From Streptomyces sp. SID12501 (GTDB lineage: Bacteria > Actinomycetota > Actinomycetes > Streptomycetales > Streptomycetaceae), in assembly GCF_010550245.1 (NCBI RefSeq), contig NZ_JAAGLU010000005.1:186001-250000 (forward strand): a stretch of DNA of 64,000 nucleotides. Reading direction: 5' to 3'. Both the position numbers and the translations under genes were made by a program. The notes below the pieces were generated by a model, which had not been told where the DNA came from, ran no database searches, and saw only the letters and a list, made by a program, of their open reading frames with translations. How positions within the stretch are numbered: the stretch's first letter is position 1; the number at the start of each line of letters is the position of its first letter. This document shows positions 9,193-18,648 of the stretch, piece by piece.

Positions 9193-10251
9193 ATGTCCAA
9201 CGCCCGTGCCACCCACCTCTCCCGCCGCGGCATGCTGGCCGCCGGCGGCGCCCTCGGCCTCGGGGCCGTCCTCGCCGCCTGTGGGGACGACGACGCGAAA
9301 AGCGGTGGCTCGGACGCGGACGCGTCGAAGGCCGCCGCCACCCCTGCCGGGCCCTGGACGTTCAAGGACGACCGCGGCGAGACCGTCAAGGCCGACAAGG
9401 TGCCGTCCGGCATCGTCGCCTTCACCGGTGTCGCCGCCGCGCTCCACGACTACGGCGTCGAGGTCAAGGGCGTCTTCGGCCCGACCACGACCAAGGACGG
9501 CAAGGCCGACGTCCAGGCCGGCGACCTGGACGTCACCAAGGTGACCGTTCTCGGCAACGAGTGGGGCCAGTTCAACATCGAGAAGTACGCGGCCCTCGCC
9601 CCGGACCTCCTCGTCAGCACGATGTTCGACAGCGCGGGCACCCTCTGGTACGTCCCGGAGGAGTCCAAGAAGAAGATCCTCGCCGTCGGCGCCCCGACCG
9701 TCGGTATCTCCGTGTTCGACATCCAGCTGGACCAGCCGTTGCAGCGCATGCTGGAGCTGGCCAAGACCCTCGGCGCGGACACCGCCTCCGCCAAGGTGAC
9801 CGCCGCGAAGAAGGCCTTCGAGGACGCCGCCGCCCGACTGCGCGCGGCCACCAAGGCCAAGCCGAACATCAAGGTGCTGGTCGGTTCCGCGAGCCAGGAC
9901 ATCTTCTACGTCTCCGGCTCCAACCTCTCCGTCGACCTGGAGTACTTCAAGGCCCTCGGCGTGAACTTCGTCGAACCCTCCACCGATGCCCTGAAGGCGA
10001 GCGGTGGCTGGTACGAGAACCTGAGCTGGGAGAACGTCGACAAGTACGAGGCCGACGTCATCATGATGGACAACCGTACGTCGGCGATCCAGCCCGCCGA
10101 CATCGCCGAGGCGACCTGGAAGCAGTTGCCCGCGGTGAAGGCGGGGCAGGTGATCGCGCGTAATCCCGAGCCGATCCTGTCGTACGAGAAGTGCGTGCCG
10201 CTGCTCACGAGCCTTGCCGAGGCTATCGAGAACGCGAAGAAGGTCAGTTAA
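9193..10251 (+). CDS. desE: Ferrioxamine-binding lipoprotein of siderophore ABC uptake
   Basis: 352 residues from the ATG at 9193. The in-frame upstream start at 9148 is less likely because it lies only 5 nt from the iron box. The N-terminus has twin-arginine SRRGML, a hydrophobic run and a lipobox LAAC, so it is an exported lipoprotein whose mature end is the Cys before GDDD. The rest is a periplasmic-binding (FepB/BtuF-type) fold: GIVAFTGVAAALHDYGVEVKGVFG, then an ALAPDLLVSTMF segment and the closing domain with VDKYEADVIMMDN. It captures ferric desferrioxamine outside the membrane. An iron box precedes it and desF follows after ~140 bp. Its place beside desF and desABCD matches S. coelicolor desE (SCO2780). 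The permease and ATPase are not in the window. Confidence 0.92.
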   Translation: MSNARATHLSRRGMLAAGGALGLGAVLAACGDDDAKSGGSDADASKAAATPAGPWTFKDDRGETVKADKVPSGIVAFTGVAAALHDYGVEVKGVFGPTTTKDGKADVQAGDLDVTKVTVLGNEWGQFNIEKYAALAPDLLVSTMFDSAGTLWYVPEESKKKILAVGAPTVGISVFDIQLDQPLQRMLELAKTLGADTASAKVTAAKKAFEDAAARLRAATKAKPNIKVLVGSASQDIFYVSGSNLSVDLEYFKALGVNFVEPSTDALKASGGWYENLSWENVDKYEADVIMMDNRTSAIQPADIAEATWKQLPAVKAGQVIARNPEPILSYEKCVPLLTSLAEAIENAKKVS

Positions 10252-10299
10252 CGCCGGGCGCCCTGAATCTGCACCGTGAGTGTGCTTGGTCGTGGGGAA

Positions 10300-10353
10300 C
10301 TGCGGGCCCGCTGTGGCTGGTCGCGCAGTTCCCCGCGCCCCTTCCGGGGCGCG
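10300..10353 (+). repeat. Dispersed intergenic repeat, copy A
   Basis: Begins CTGCGGGCCCGCTG, continues GGCTGGTCGCGCAGTTCCCC and ends in a hairpin CGCGCCCC-TTCC-GGGGCGCG (10334-10353). Related copies lie at 22433-22490 (opposite strand) and 41762-41815. The hairpin could terminate or attenuate transcripts between desE and desF. Confidence 0.8.
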
Positions 10354-10391
10354 TCATCGCGTCCCCCTGACAATTTGCATCAGGAGTTCGC

Positions 10392-11288
10392 ATGACGACC
10401 ACCGCCGTCACCGTCCCCTTCCGGTTCTTCGCCCTGCATGTCGTACGGACCGTCCGACTCGGGCCCTCCCTCGTGCGCGTCACCTTCGCCGGGGACGATC
10501 TGTCGGCCTTCTTCTCCGACGGGCTCGACCAGAGCCTCTCCCTCTTCCTCCCGCACCCGGGGCAGGACGCCCCCGCTGTGCCCGTCGAGCTGGGCGACGG
10601 ATGGTGGCAGGGGTGGCGTGAACTCCCGGACGGCGTAAGGGCGGTGATGCGCTCTTACACACTCCGCGCTCTGCGCGCCGACGCCCACGGCCGTACGACG
10701 GAGATCGACATCGACTTCGTCCTGCACGGCGTCGAACCCGGCGCCCTCGTCCCCGCAGGTCCGGCCTCCCGCTGGGCCTCCCGTGCCGCCACCGGCGACC
10801 GTGTCCTCCTGCTCGGACCGGCGATCGCGGACAACCGCGCGATCCGCTTCCGCCCGCCGGCCGGCACCGACCTCGTCGTCATCTGGGCCGACGAGACCGC
10901 CGTACCTGCCGCCTCCGCGATCCTCGAACAGCTCCCCGCCGGCACCCGGGCCCAGGTCTGGCTGGAGGCAGGGCGGGCCGGGGACATCCAGGATCTGGCG
11001 ACCGACGCCGACGCCGAAATCACGTGGCTCGTACGCGGCCCGGGTACGGCAAGAGGAGCAGAAACAGGCACAGGCACAGGCGCGCCCCCGGCCCTCGACG
11101 CCATCCGGGATGCCCAACTCCCCTCCGCCGAGCGGCCGTACGCCTGGATCGCGGGTGAGTCGTCCGCCGTGAAGGAGCTGCGTCGGCATCTCGTACGGGA
11201 GCGCGGGATCGACCGTCGGGCGGTCACCTTCGTCGGTTACTGGCGGCGTGGGCTGAGCGAGGAGCAGTTGCGTGAGCAGCCCGAATGA
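10392..11288 (+). CDS. desF: Siderophore-interacting protein (FAD-dependent ferric-siderophore reductase)
   Basis: 298 residues, ViuB/SIP family. These flavoproteins use FAD and NAD(P)H to reduce ferric siderophore in the cytoplasm and release iron. The FAD-binding beta-barrel holds MRSYTLR (RxYT motif, ~residues 81-87) and GPASRWAS (~123-130). The C-terminal NAD-binding half contains VIWADETAVPAASAILEQL and ends with PYAWIAGESSAVKELRRHL and VTFVGYWRRG, typical of the family. The ATG at 10392 follows CAGGAGTTCGC. A Thr/Gly-rich insert (ETGTGTGAPP, encoded near 11059-11090) is a low-complexity loop. It has desE upstream and the desA iron box 51 bp downstream. Confidence 0.9.
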   Translation: MTTTAVTVPFRFFALHVVRTVRLGPSLVRVTFAGDDLSAFFSDGLDQSLSLFLPHPGQDAPAVPVELGDGWWQGWRELPDGVRAVMRSYTLRALRADAHGRTTEIDIDFVLHGVEPGALVPAGPASRWASRAATGDRVLLLGPAIADNRAIRFRPPAGTDLVVIWADETAVPAASAILEQLPAGTRAQVWLEAGRAGDIQDLATDADAEITWLVRGPGTARGAETGTGTGAPPALDAIRDAQLPSAERPYAWIAGESSAVKELRRHLVRERGIDRRAVTFVGYWRRGLSEEQLREQPE

Positions 11289-11338
11289 CGGGTTGGGCGG
11301 GTGACGGGTGGGGCCGGTGATTCACACAGGAACTCAAG

Positions 11339-11357
11339 TTAGGTTAGCCTTACCTAA
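11339..11357. promoter_or_regulatory. Iron box of desABCD
   Basis: TTAGGTTAGCCTTACCTAA, 19 bp, differs from the iron-box consensus at only two positions. It lies 61 bp upstream of desA, so the biosynthetic operon should be shut by the DmdR1/DtxR-type repressor when iron is plentiful. Confidence 0.93.
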
Positions 11358-11417
11358 GTCAATTCGTTCGACATGGCGAACCTGAATCTGCCCTCTCTCC
11401 CCCCGGAGGCTCCCCCG

Positions 11418-12908
11418 ATGCGCTCGCACCTGCTCAATGACACGACCGCGGAGCGGTACCGCCGCTCCGTGACCGAAGGAGTCGAGCGGGTGGCCGCGAA
11501 ACTCGCCACCACGGACCGTCCGTTCACCGGCGTCACGGTCGACGCCCTCGCCCCCCGCATCGACCGGATCGACCTGGACCGGCCCCTCCTCGACGAGGCC
11601 GCCGCCCTCGACGAGCTCGAAGAGGTCTATCTGCGCGACGCGATCTACTTCCACCACCCGCGCTACCTCGCCCACCTCAACTGCCCGGTCGTCATACCGG
11701 CGGTGCTCGGCGAGGCGATCCTCTCCGCCGTCAACTCCTCCCTCGACACCTGGGACCAGTCGGCCGGCGGCACCCTCATCGAGCGCAAACTGATCGACTG
11801 GACCAATGAGCGCATCGGCCTCGGCCCCGCCGCCGACGGCGTCTTCACCAGCGGCGGCAGCCAGTCCAACCTCCAGGCGCTGCTGCTCGCCCGGGAGGAG
11901 GCCAAGAGCGAGTCCGCCGCCGAGCTGCGTATCTTCGCCTCCGAGGTCAGCCACTTCAGCGTGAAGAAGTCCGCGAAGCTCCTCGGGCTGAGCCCCGACT
12001 CGGTCGTCTCCATCCCCGTCGACCACGACAAGCGGATGCAGACCGTCGCCCTCGCCCACGAGTTGGAGCGCTGCGAGCGCGACGGGCTGGTGCCCATGGC
12101 CGTCGTCGCCACCGCCGGCACCACCGACTTCGGCTCCATCGACCCGCTGCCCGAGATCGCCGAACTCTGTGCCCAGTACGGCACTTGGCTGCACGTCGAC
12201 GCCGCGTACGGCTGCGGACTGCTCGCCTCGGTCAAGCGCCGCGACCTCCTCAGCGGCATCGAGCGCGCCGACTCGGTCACCGTCGACTACCACAAGTCCT
12301 TCTTCCAGCCGGTGAGTTCGAGTGCCCTGCTGGTCCGGGACGCGGCCACGCTCCGCCACGCCACCTATCACGCGGAGTACCTCAACCCGCGCCGCATGGT
12401 GCTGGAGCGCATCCCCAACCAGGTCGACAAGTCCCTCCAGACGACCCGCCGTTTCGACGCGCTCAAGCTGTGGATGACCCTGCGTGTGATGGGCGCCGAC
12501 GGCATCGGCGAGCTCTTCGACGAGGTCTGCGACCTGGCCCAGGAGGGCTGGGAACTGCTCGCTGCCGACCCGCGCTACGACGTCGTCGTCGAACCCTCCC
12601 TCTCCACACTCGTCTTCCGCTACATCCCCGCCGCCGTCACCGACCCCGCGGAGATCGACCGCGCCAACCTGTACGCCCGCAAAGCCCTGTTCGCCTCAGG
12701 TGCGGCCGTGGTCGCGGGCACGAAGGTCGGCGGACGCCACTACCTCAAGTTCACCCTGCTCAACCCCGAGACCACGACGGACGACATCACCGCCGTACTC
12801 GACCTGATCGTCGGCCATGCCGAGCAGTACCTGGGAGAGTCCGCCGACCGCGGCACTTCCGTCGCCTCCGTCGCCTCCGTCATCTCCGTCACCGCCGTCG
12901 CTTCCTGA
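11418..12908 (+). CDS. desA: Lysine decarboxylase, PLP-dependent (desferrioxamine step 1)
   Basis: 496 residues. The start ATG at 11418 follows GGAGG at proper spacing and gives the family N-terminus [10 protein letters not shown]; an upstream in-frame ATG at 11373 has no such site. Group II PLP decarboxylase: [15 protein letters not shown] binds the PLP phosphate, [15 protein letters not shown] and WLHVDAAYG hold the PLP-ring aspartate, and [13 protein letters not shown] carries the Schiff-base lysine. It converts L-lysine to cadaverine. The C-terminal tail is a degenerate Ser-Val repeat ([16 protein letters not shown]) absent from the conserved core. First gene of the iron-regulated operon; desB starts 10 bp later. 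Confidence 0.95.
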   Translation: MRSHLLNDTTAERYRRSVTEGVERVAAKLATTDRPFTGVTVDALAPRIDRIDLDRPLLDEAAALDELEEVYLRDAIYFHHPRYLAHLNCPVVIPAVLGEAILSAVNSSLDTWDQSAGGTLIERKLIDWTNERIGLGPAADGVFTSGGSQSNLQALLLAREEAKSESAAELRIFASEVSHFSVKKSAKLLGLSPDSVVSIPVDHDKRMQTVALAHELERCERDGLVPMAVVATAGTTDFGSIDPLPEIAELCAQYGTWLHVDAAYGCGLLASVKRRDLLSGIERADSVTVDYHKSFFQPVSSSALLVRDAATLRHATYHAEYLNPRRMVLERIPNQVDKSLQTTRRFDALKLWMTLRVMGADGIGELFDEVCDLAQEGWELLAADPRYDVVVEPSLSTLVFRYIPAAVTDPAEIDRANLYARKALFASGAAVVAGTKVGGRHYLKFTLLNPETTTDDITAVLDLIVGHAEQYLGESADRGTSVASVASVISVTAVAS

Positions 12909-12918
12909 AGCCGAAGCC

Positions 12919-14235
12919 ATGAACAGGACCGAAGCAGTGCACAAGACCTACGACTTCATCGGGATCGGCCTCGGCCCCTTCAACCTCGGCCTCGCCTGCC
13001 TCACCGAGCCGATCGACGAACTCGACGGCGTCTTCCTGGAGTCGAAGCCCGACTTCGAGTGGCACTCGGGGATGTTCCTCGACGGCGCCCATCTCCAGAC
13101 GCCGTTCATGTCGGACCTCGTCACCCTCGCCGACCCGACCTCCCCGTACTCCTTCCTCAACTACCTGAAGGAATCGGGCCGGTTGTACTCGTTCTACATC
13201 CGCGAGAACTTCTATCCCCTGCGCGTCGAGTACGACGACTACTGCCGCTGGGCCGCGAACAGACTGCGCAGCGTCCGCTTCGACACCACGGTCGCCGAGG
13301 TCACTTACGAGTACGAGGACGAGCTGTACGTCGTCCGCACGGTCGCCGGTGACCTCTACCGGTCGCGCAAGCTCGTCCTCGGCACCGGCACTCCCCCGTA
13401 CATCCCGGAGGCGTGCGCGGACCTGGGCGGCGACTTCATCCACAACTCCCAGTACATGCGGCACAAGCGGGAGTTGCAGACCAAGGAGTCGATCACTCTC
13501 GTCGGCAGTGGCCAGTCCGCCGCCGAGATCTACCACGACCTCCTCAGCGAGATCGACGTCCACGGCTACCGGCTCAACTGGGTGACGCGCTCGGCGCGTT
13601 TCTTCCCGCTCGAATACACCAAGTTGACGCTGGAGATGACCTCCCCGGAGTACATCGACTACTTCCGCGCGCTGCCCGAGCGGACCCGCTACCGCCTCAC
13701 GCAGGACCAGAAGGGCCTGTTCAAGGGGATCGACGGCGAGCTGATCAACGAGATCTTCGACCTGCTCTACCGGAAGAACCTCACCGGCCCGGTCCCCACC
13801 CGGCTGCTCACCAACTCCGCTCTGAACACGGTGACTTACGAAGGCCGAACTGGAAGCGGAAGCGGAAGCGGAAGCGGAAGCGGGACGTACACGCTCGGGC
13901 TGCGCCAGGAGGAACAGGAGAAGGAGTACACCCTGGACACCCAGGGCCTGATCCTCGCCACCGGCTACAAGTACGCCGAGCCGGAGTTCCTTAAGCCCGT
14001 CCGCGACCGGCTGCGCTACGACACCCAGGGCAACTTCGACATCGCCCGCAACTACGCGATCGACACGACCGGACGCGGTGTCTTCCTCCAGAACGCCGGC
14101 GTCCACACCCACTCGATCACCTCGCCCGACCTGGGCATGGGCGCGTACCGCAACAGCTTCATCATCGGCGAGCTGCTCGGCAGCGAGTACTACCCGGTCG
14201 AGAAGACCATCGCCTTCCAGGAGTTCGCCGTATGA
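12919..14235 (+). CDS. desB: Cadaverine N-monooxygenase (flavin)
   Basis: 438 residues from the ATG at 12919; a GTG at 12937 is an alternative. Family of lysine/ornithine N-monooxygenases (IucD/SidA). The FAD-binding motif is near the N-terminus ([14 protein letters not shown]), the NADPH motif is [15 protein letters not shown] (~residues 193-207), and the ATG motif is [14 protein letters not shown] (~residues 345-358). It N-hydroxylates cadaverine. A (Gly-Ser)5 run, residues 312-321, comes from a GGAAGC repeat between the NADPH domain and the C-terminal FAD half. The stop overlaps the desC start (ATGA), so translation is probably coupled. Confidence 0.95.
   Translation: MNRTEAVHKTYDFIGIGLGPFNLGLACLTEPIDELDGVFLESKPDFEWHSGMFLDGAHLQTPFMSDLVTLADPTSPYSFLNYLKESGRLYSFYIRENFYPLRVEYDDYCRWAANRLRSVRFDTTVAEVTYEYEDELYVVRTVAGDLYRSRKLVLGTGTPPYIPEACADLGGDFIHNSQYMRHKRELQTKESITLVGSGQSAAEIYHDLLSEIDVHGYRLNWVTRSARFFPLEYTKLTLEMTSPEYIDYFRALPERTRYRLTQDQKGLFKGIDGELINEIFDLLYRKNLTGPVPTRLLTNSALNTVTYEGRTGSGSGSGSGSGTYTLGLRQEEQEKEYTLDTQGLILATGYKYAEPEFLKPVRDRLRYDTQGNFDIARNYAIDTTGRGVFLQNAGVHTHSITSPDLGMGAYRNSFIIGELLGSEYYPVEKTIAFQEFAV
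13852..13881 (+). repeat. In-frame hexanucleotide tandem repeat in desB
   Basis: Five perfect GGAAGC units encoding (Gly-Ser)5. The unit length keeps the frame, so copy-number changes would only lengthen or shorten a linker. Confidence 0.95.
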
Positions 14236-14792
14236 ACTCCACGACTGCAATGGCTGCCATGACCTTCACCTTCCGGCCGCTCGATCCCCTCCAGGACGCC
14301 GAGCTGCTGCACAACTGGCTCACGCACCCCAAGGCGGCCTTCTGGATGATGCAGGACGCCCGGCTCGAAGACGTCGAGCGTGCCTACATGGAGGTCGCCG
14401 CCGACGAGCACCAGGACGCCTTCCTCGGTCTCCACGACGGCGTGCCCGCCTTCCTGATGGAGCAGTACGACCCGGTCCACCGCGAGTTGACCGGCCTGTA
14501 CGAGCCGCAGCCCGGTGACGTCGGCATGCACTTCCTGGTGCCGGCGACCGACACACCCGTGTCCGGGTTCACCAGGTCCGTCATCACCGCCGTGATGGCC
14601 CACCTCTTCGAGGACCCGCGCACCGCCCGCGTCGTCGTCGAGCCGGACGTCGGCAACAAGGCGGTGCACTCCCTGAACGAAGCCGTCGGGTTCGTGCCCG
14701 AGCGAGAGATACAGAAGCCGGAGAAGAAGGCGTTGCTGAGTTTCTGCACCCGCGAGCAGTTCGAGAAGGCGATGAAGGCGATGTCTGTATGA
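14232..14792 (+). CDS. desC: N-acyltransferase of desferrioxamine synthesis
   Basis: 186 residues, GNAT fold of the RhbD/IucB siderophore acyltransferase family. It moves an acetyl or succinyl group from acyl-CoA onto N-hydroxycadaverine to give the hydroxamate. Visible family features are [20 protein letters not shown] at the start, [23 protein letters not shown], and the acyl-CoA end [20 protein letters not shown] followed by [16 protein letters not shown]. The start codon overlaps the desB stop and its own stop overlaps the desD start (ATGAG), as expected for an operon with coupled translation. Confidence 0.94.
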   Translation: MNSTTAMAAMTFTFRPLDPLQDAELLHNWLTHPKAAFWMMQDARLEDVERAYMEVAADEHQDAFLGLHDGVPAFLMEQYDPVHRELTGLYEPQPGDVGMHFLVPATDTPVSGFTRSVITAVMAHLFEDPRTARVVVEPDVGNKAVHSLNEAVGFVPEREIQKPEKKALLSFCTREQFEKAMKAMSV

Positions 14793-16600
14793 GCCTCACC
14801 GGCGCCACCGCCCACCTCTCCCCCGAGCGCTGGGAACAGGCCAACCGCCTCCTGATCCGTAAAGCCCTCGCCGAGTTCGCGCACGAACGACTGCTCACCC
14901 CCGAACCCGAAAAGGGCGACGGCAGTGCCGATGGTGCTGATAGTGCCGACGGTGACGGCAGTTACGTCGTACTCGGTGACGACGGCCTGACCCGCTACCG
15001 CTTCACCGCCACCCGCCATGCCCTCGACCACTGGCAGGTCGACGCCGCCTCGATCACCCGGCACCGGCGCGGCGCCGAACTCCCGCTCTCCGCCCTCGAC
15101 TTCTTCATCGAGCTGCGAAAATCGCTCGGCCTGAGCGACGAGGTCCTGCCCGTCTACCTGGAGGAGATCTCCTCCACCCTCTCCGGCACCTGCTACAAGC
15201 TCACCAAGCCGCAGATCCCCGTCGCCGAGCTCGCGAAAAGCGGCTTCCAGGAGATCGAGACCGGGATGACCGAGGGTCACCCCTGCTTCGTCGCCAACAA
15301 CGGGCGGCTCGGCTTCGGCGTGCACGAGTACCTCTCGTACGCGCCCGAGACCGCGAACCCGGTCCGGCTGGTGTGGCTGGCCGCGCACCGCTCGCGCGCC
15401 GCGTTCACGGCGGGCGTCGGCATCGAGTACGAGGCGTTCCTGCGCGCGGAGTTGGGGCAGGAGACGGTCGTCCGCTTCCGTACGAAACTGTCCGACCGGG
15501 GCCTCGACCCCACCGAGTACCTCTTCATCCCGGTGCACCCCTGGCAGTGGTGGAACAAGCTCACCGTCACCTTCGCCGCCGAGATCGCCCAGCAGCACCT
15601 GGTCTGCCTGGGCGAGGGCGACGACGAGTACCTCGCCCAGCAGTCCATCCGGACCTTCTTCAACAGGACCGACCCCGAGAAGCACTACGTCAAAACGGCT
15701 CTCTCGGTTCTCAACATGGGCTTCATGCGCGGGCTTTCGGCCGCCTACATGGAGGCGACCCCGGCCATCAACGACTGGCTCGCCCAACTCATCGACAACG
15801 ACCCGGTGTTGAAGTCGACTGGCCTGTCGATCATCCGCGAGCGCGCTGCCGTCGGCTACCGCCATCTGGAGTACGAGGCCGCCACCGACCGCTACTCCCC
15901 GTACCGCAAGATGCTGGCCGCGCTCTGGCGCGAGAGCCCGGTGTCGTCCCTCGATGACGGCGAGTCGCTGGCCACCATGGCATCGCTCGTCCACGTCGAC
16001 CACGAGGGCCGTTCCTTCGCCGCAGCCCTCGTCGAGCAGTCGGGCCTGACCCCGAAGGAGTGGCTGCGCGGCTACCTGGGCGCCTACTTCACCCCGCTCC
16101 TGCACAGCTTCTACGCCTACGACCTGGTCTACATGCCGCACGGCGAGAACGTGATCCTCGTCCTCAAGGACGGCACGGTCCAGCGCGCGATCTACAAGGA
16201 CATCGCCGAGGAGATCGCCGTCCTGGACCCGGACGCGGTACTGCCGCCGACCGTCGAGCGACTGCGCGTGGACGTACCGGAGGACAAGAAGCTCCTGTCG
16301 GTCTTCACGGACGTCTTCGACTGCTTCTTCCGCTTCCTGGCCGCGAACCTCGCCACCGAAGGCGTCCTGTCGGAGGACGACTTCTGGCGGACGGTCGCCG
16401 AGGTCACCCGCGCCTACCAGGAGGCGAACCCCCAACTGGCCGACAGGTTCCGCCAGTACGACTTGTTCGCCCCCGAGTTCGCCCTGTCCTGCCTCAACCG
16501 GCTTCAACTGCGTAACAACAAGCAGATGGTGGATCTGGCGGATCCGGCAGGCGCCCTCCAGCTGATCGGCACCCTGAGAAATCCCGTCGCAGGGTTCTGA
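14789..16600 (+). CDS. desD: Desferrioxamine synthetase (NIS, IucA/IucC family)
   Basis: 603 residues, full length for the family. It is an NRPS-independent siderophore synthetase that uses ATP to adenylate the succinyl carboxylate and joins and cyclises three N-hydroxy-N-succinylcadaverine units into desferrioxamine E (or B with a different starter). Conserved blocks: EGHPCFVANNGRLGFGV near residues 157-173 (ATP site), FIPVHPWQWWNKL near 246-258, and SIRTFF, LNMGFMRGLSAAY, EWLRGYLGAYFTPLLHSFYA and YMPHGENVILVLKDG in the C-terminal half. An Asp/Ser/Gly-rich stretch (DGADSADGDGS) near residue 50 is low complexity. Last gene of the operon, followed by a strong terminator. Confidence 0.95.
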   Translation: MSLTGATAHLSPERWEQANRLLIRKALAEFAHERLLTPEPEKGDGSADGADSADGDGSYVVLGDDGLTRYRFTATRHALDHWQVDAASITRHRRGAELPLSALDFFIELRKSLGLSDEVLPVYLEEISSTLSGTCYKLTKPQIPVAELAKSGFQEIETGMTEGHPCFVANNGRLGFGVHEYLSYAPETANPVRLVWLAAHRSRAAFTAGVGIEYEAFLRAELGQETVVRFRTKLSDRGLDPTEYLFIPVHPWQWWNKLTVTFAAEIAQQHLVCLGEGDDEYLAQQSIRTFFNRTDPEKHYVKTALSVLNMGFMRGLSAAYMEATPAINDWLAQLIDNDPVLKSTGLSIIRERAAVGYRHLEYEAATDRYSPYRKMLAALWRESPVSSLDDGESLATMASLVHVDHEGRSFAAALVEQSGLTPKEWLRGYLGAYFTPLLHSFYAYDLVYMPHGENVILVLKDGTVQRAIYKDIAEEIAVLDPDAVLPPTVERLRVDVPEDKKLLSVFTDVFDCFFRFLAANLATEGVLSEDDFWRTVAEVTRAYQEANPQLADRFRQYDLFAPEFALSCLNRLQLRNNKQMVDLADPAGALQLIGTLRNPVAGF

Positions 16601-16609
16601 TCATGGCAA

Positions 16610-16644
16610 ACGGGCTCCCCGAGTACGGTCCTCGGGGAGCCCGT
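16610..16644 (+). terminator. Terminator of the des operon
   Basis: Perfect 14-bp inverted repeat ACGGGCTCCCCGAG/CTCGGGGAGCCCGT with a 7-nt loop, 9 bp past the desD stop. There is no T-run, as is common in Streptomyces. Confidence 0.9.
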
Positions 16645-16792
16645 CGCCGTCGTCGTCACCGTTCCGGTCGTCGTCTCCGCCGTCCCGAGGTTTCCGGCAC
16701 ATGACATCGACACGTGTACACACAGCCCCCTCACAGAATGCGGCACTACGGTCCTGGCCTTGCCGTGCCCGCTCCGTGGGGAGTCAAGATTC

Positions 16793-18268
16793 ATGACCGA
16801 GCACCTCGCACAGCAAGTCCCGCACCACCAGCCGTCCGTGTCCGGAAGACCACCGGAACACGCCCCGGCCGTCCATGCGTACGCCGACGCCTTCTGCGGC
16901 AAACCGCGCGACGCCACCGACCTGGCCGCCCAGGTGCTCGCGCGTGGTTCACGGCAGGACGGTCCCGCCCTGCGCACCGCCCTGCTCGCCGATGTGCGGC
17001 GCACCGCCGACAGTTGGCTGCGCGACGGACGGCACGGGCTGCTGCGCCCGGAGTTCCGTGACTGGTCGAAACGGGCCGTCGACACCTTCGGCCCCGTCGA
17101 CACGCTGCGCCGGGTGGAGCACAGCTCGGTTCTGCTGGCCGCCTTCGAGCAACTGCCCGACCAGCAACGGGCCGCACTGTGGCTGTGCCTGGCGGAGCCG
17201 GAGGAGACGGCGTCGGCGGCCAGGATCCTGAACACGACCGTGGAGTTCGCCGACTCCCTGGCCCAGTCGGCCCGCAGCCGCCTGGTCGACACCTTCCTGC
17301 GCGTACGGTCCGCACGCACCGCCGACCCCCAGTGCCTCCGCTACGGCGGCATGCTCGGCGCCATCGCCCGCGGCACCCATCGGGAGGCGCCCGCGGACCT
17401 CCAACAGCACCTGGACACCTGCCGCTTCTGCACCGTTGACCTGAAGCTGCTGCACACGCTCGCGGCGGGTGGCGCGGAGGAGGTACGGCGGCTGCTGGTC
17501 GACCAGGTGCTGGTGTGGGGCGGGGCCGCGTACCGCAAGACGCGGTCGGGGGGCCGGGCGTCGGCAGTCGAGCCCGTCACACCGTCCGTGCCGGCCTCGC
17601 CGACGGGCGACAGAGGTCACAGAGCCGAGGGCCGCCGGCGCAGACGGCCGGTGCTCGTGGTGGCGGTGACGGTGGCCGTCACCGCCGTCCTGACCACCGG
17701 GGTACTACGCCTGCTGGCCGGGTCCGGCTCCGCCGAGGGGGCCGAGCGTCCCCAGTCCACGCCGAGCGCCTCCATCGCACCGTCCTCCGTGGCCAACGCC
17801 ACCACCAACACGATCACCCTCAAGACCGTGTCCACCGGACGCTGCGTCACCGGCCCGGCAGGAAGCGCCTCGCCGGGTTCCGGACCCCCCGCCGATCCCA
17901 CCCTGGCGGCCTGCGACGGCGGAGACACGCAGGAGTGGCAGGTCGTCCGCCTGACGAAGGGCGCGGTCGCCCTCGTGAGCGCCACGTCGAGGTTCTGCCT
18001 GGACATCGAGGGCAACCGGGTCGCCGGCGACGGGATGCAGCAGCGGCCGTGCGCCTACGAGCAGGGTGCCTCCGCGCCCTTCCCGGAGGACCAGGCGTTC
18101 CTGCCGAAGGCCACGGCCGGCGACTCGTTCGTCCTCGTCTGTCAGGACAACCCGGAGATCGCCATCGGGGTGCGCGCCGGCAAGCTCTCGATGCGTACAA
18201 CTACCTTGACCAGCAAGGACATTCGGTTCACCTTGGACGACGAGGCGGCGAGCGCGCTGGGGCTGTGA
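16793..18268 (+). CDS. Sigma-like / zinc-finger / membrane / ricin-lectin fusion protein
   Basis: 491 residues from the ATG at 16793 (GGGGAG upstream); the in-frame ATG at 16760 lacks a site. Four parts can be seen. Residues ~15-185 look like an ECF sigma-factor-derived helical region (VLLAAFEQLPDQQRAALWL resembles sigma region 4 entry). Residues ~190-235 hold an anti-sigma zinc-finger-like HLDTCRFC motif. A transmembrane helix follows at ~285-305 (VLVVAVTVAVTAVLTTGVL). The extracytoplasmic C-terminus (~340-490) is a ricin B-type lectin-like beta-trefoil with VSTGRCVTG and QEWQVVRL. This layout suggests a membrane signal protein that binds carbohydrate outside; the role is inference. Its neighbours are unrelated. 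Confidence 0.85.
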   Translation: MTEHLAQQVPHHQPSVSGRPPEHAPAVHAYADAFCGKPRDATDLAAQVLARGSRQDGPALRTALLADVRRTADSWLRDGRHGLLRPEFRDWSKRAVDTFGPVDTLRRVEHSSVLLAAFEQLPDQQRAALWLCLAEPEETASAARILNTTVEFADSLAQSARSRLVDTFLRVRSARTADPQCLRYGGMLGAIARGTHREAPADLQQHLDTCRFCTVDLKLLHTLAAGGAEEVRRLLVDQVLVWGGAAYRKTRSGGRASAVEPVTPSVPASPTGDRGHRAEGRRRRRPVLVVAVTVAVTAVLTTGVLRLLAGSGSAEGAERPQSTPSASIAPSSVANATTNTITLKTVSTGRCVTGPAGSASPGSGPPADPTLAACDGGDTQEWQVVRLTKGAVALVSATSRFCLDIEGNRVAGDGMQQRPCAYEQGASAPFPEDQAFLPKATAGDSFVLVCQDNPEIAIGVRAGKLSMRTTTLTSKDIRFTLDDEAASALGL

Positions 18269-18291
18269 CGGCCCGGTGCCAGAATCTCCCC

Positions 18292-18648
18292 ATGGCGGAA
18301 GTCATCCGGAAGGACGACACGTGGGCCGTCGGCGACATCACGGCCGCGGAGCGGCATCCGGCGGCGCCCGTGACGGCCGACGAGTTCGCACTCGCCGAAC
18401 AGGCGGTCCTCAGTCGCATGTGGAAACGCATGCAGAAACATGCAACACACGCCGGAGAACCGCCTGTTGGTGTCACTCGTAACTCACTCGTACGCCCTGC
18501 CTTCGGGGCATACGCGCACGCTCAGCGTACGCGGCGCGCGACCGTGAAGCGGTCGACCTCCTCGCCGGTCTCCGCGATGCCGCGCACCGTCAGCGTGGCG
18601 AGGCGGCCCTTGGAGGCGGGGGTGACGTCGACGCGGAGGAAGGAGTAG
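18292..18648 (+). CDS. Doubtful or decayed small ORF
   Basis: 119 codons from an ATG at 18292. The first ~46 codons (MAEVIRKDDTWAVGDIT to RMWKRMQ) show good Streptomyces third-position GC and look coding. After ~18440 the codon use decays and the frame runs antisense into the end of the phosphatase gene. There is no clear ribosome site. It could be a genuine short gene whose 3' end was lost, or chance. No function is recognised. Confidence 0.35.
   Translation: MAEVIRKDDTWAVGDITAAERHPAAPVTADEFALAEQAVLSRMWKRMQKHATHAGEPPVGVTRNSLVRPAFGAYAHAQRTRRATVKRSTSSPVSAMPRTVSVARRPLEAGVTSTRRKE

Noticed and set aside
14384..16507. Minus-strand open frame of 707 codons opposite desC/desD
   Set aside because: Antisense to two well-recognised siderophore genes; Val/Asp/Gly-biased composition typical of GC-rich antisense frames.
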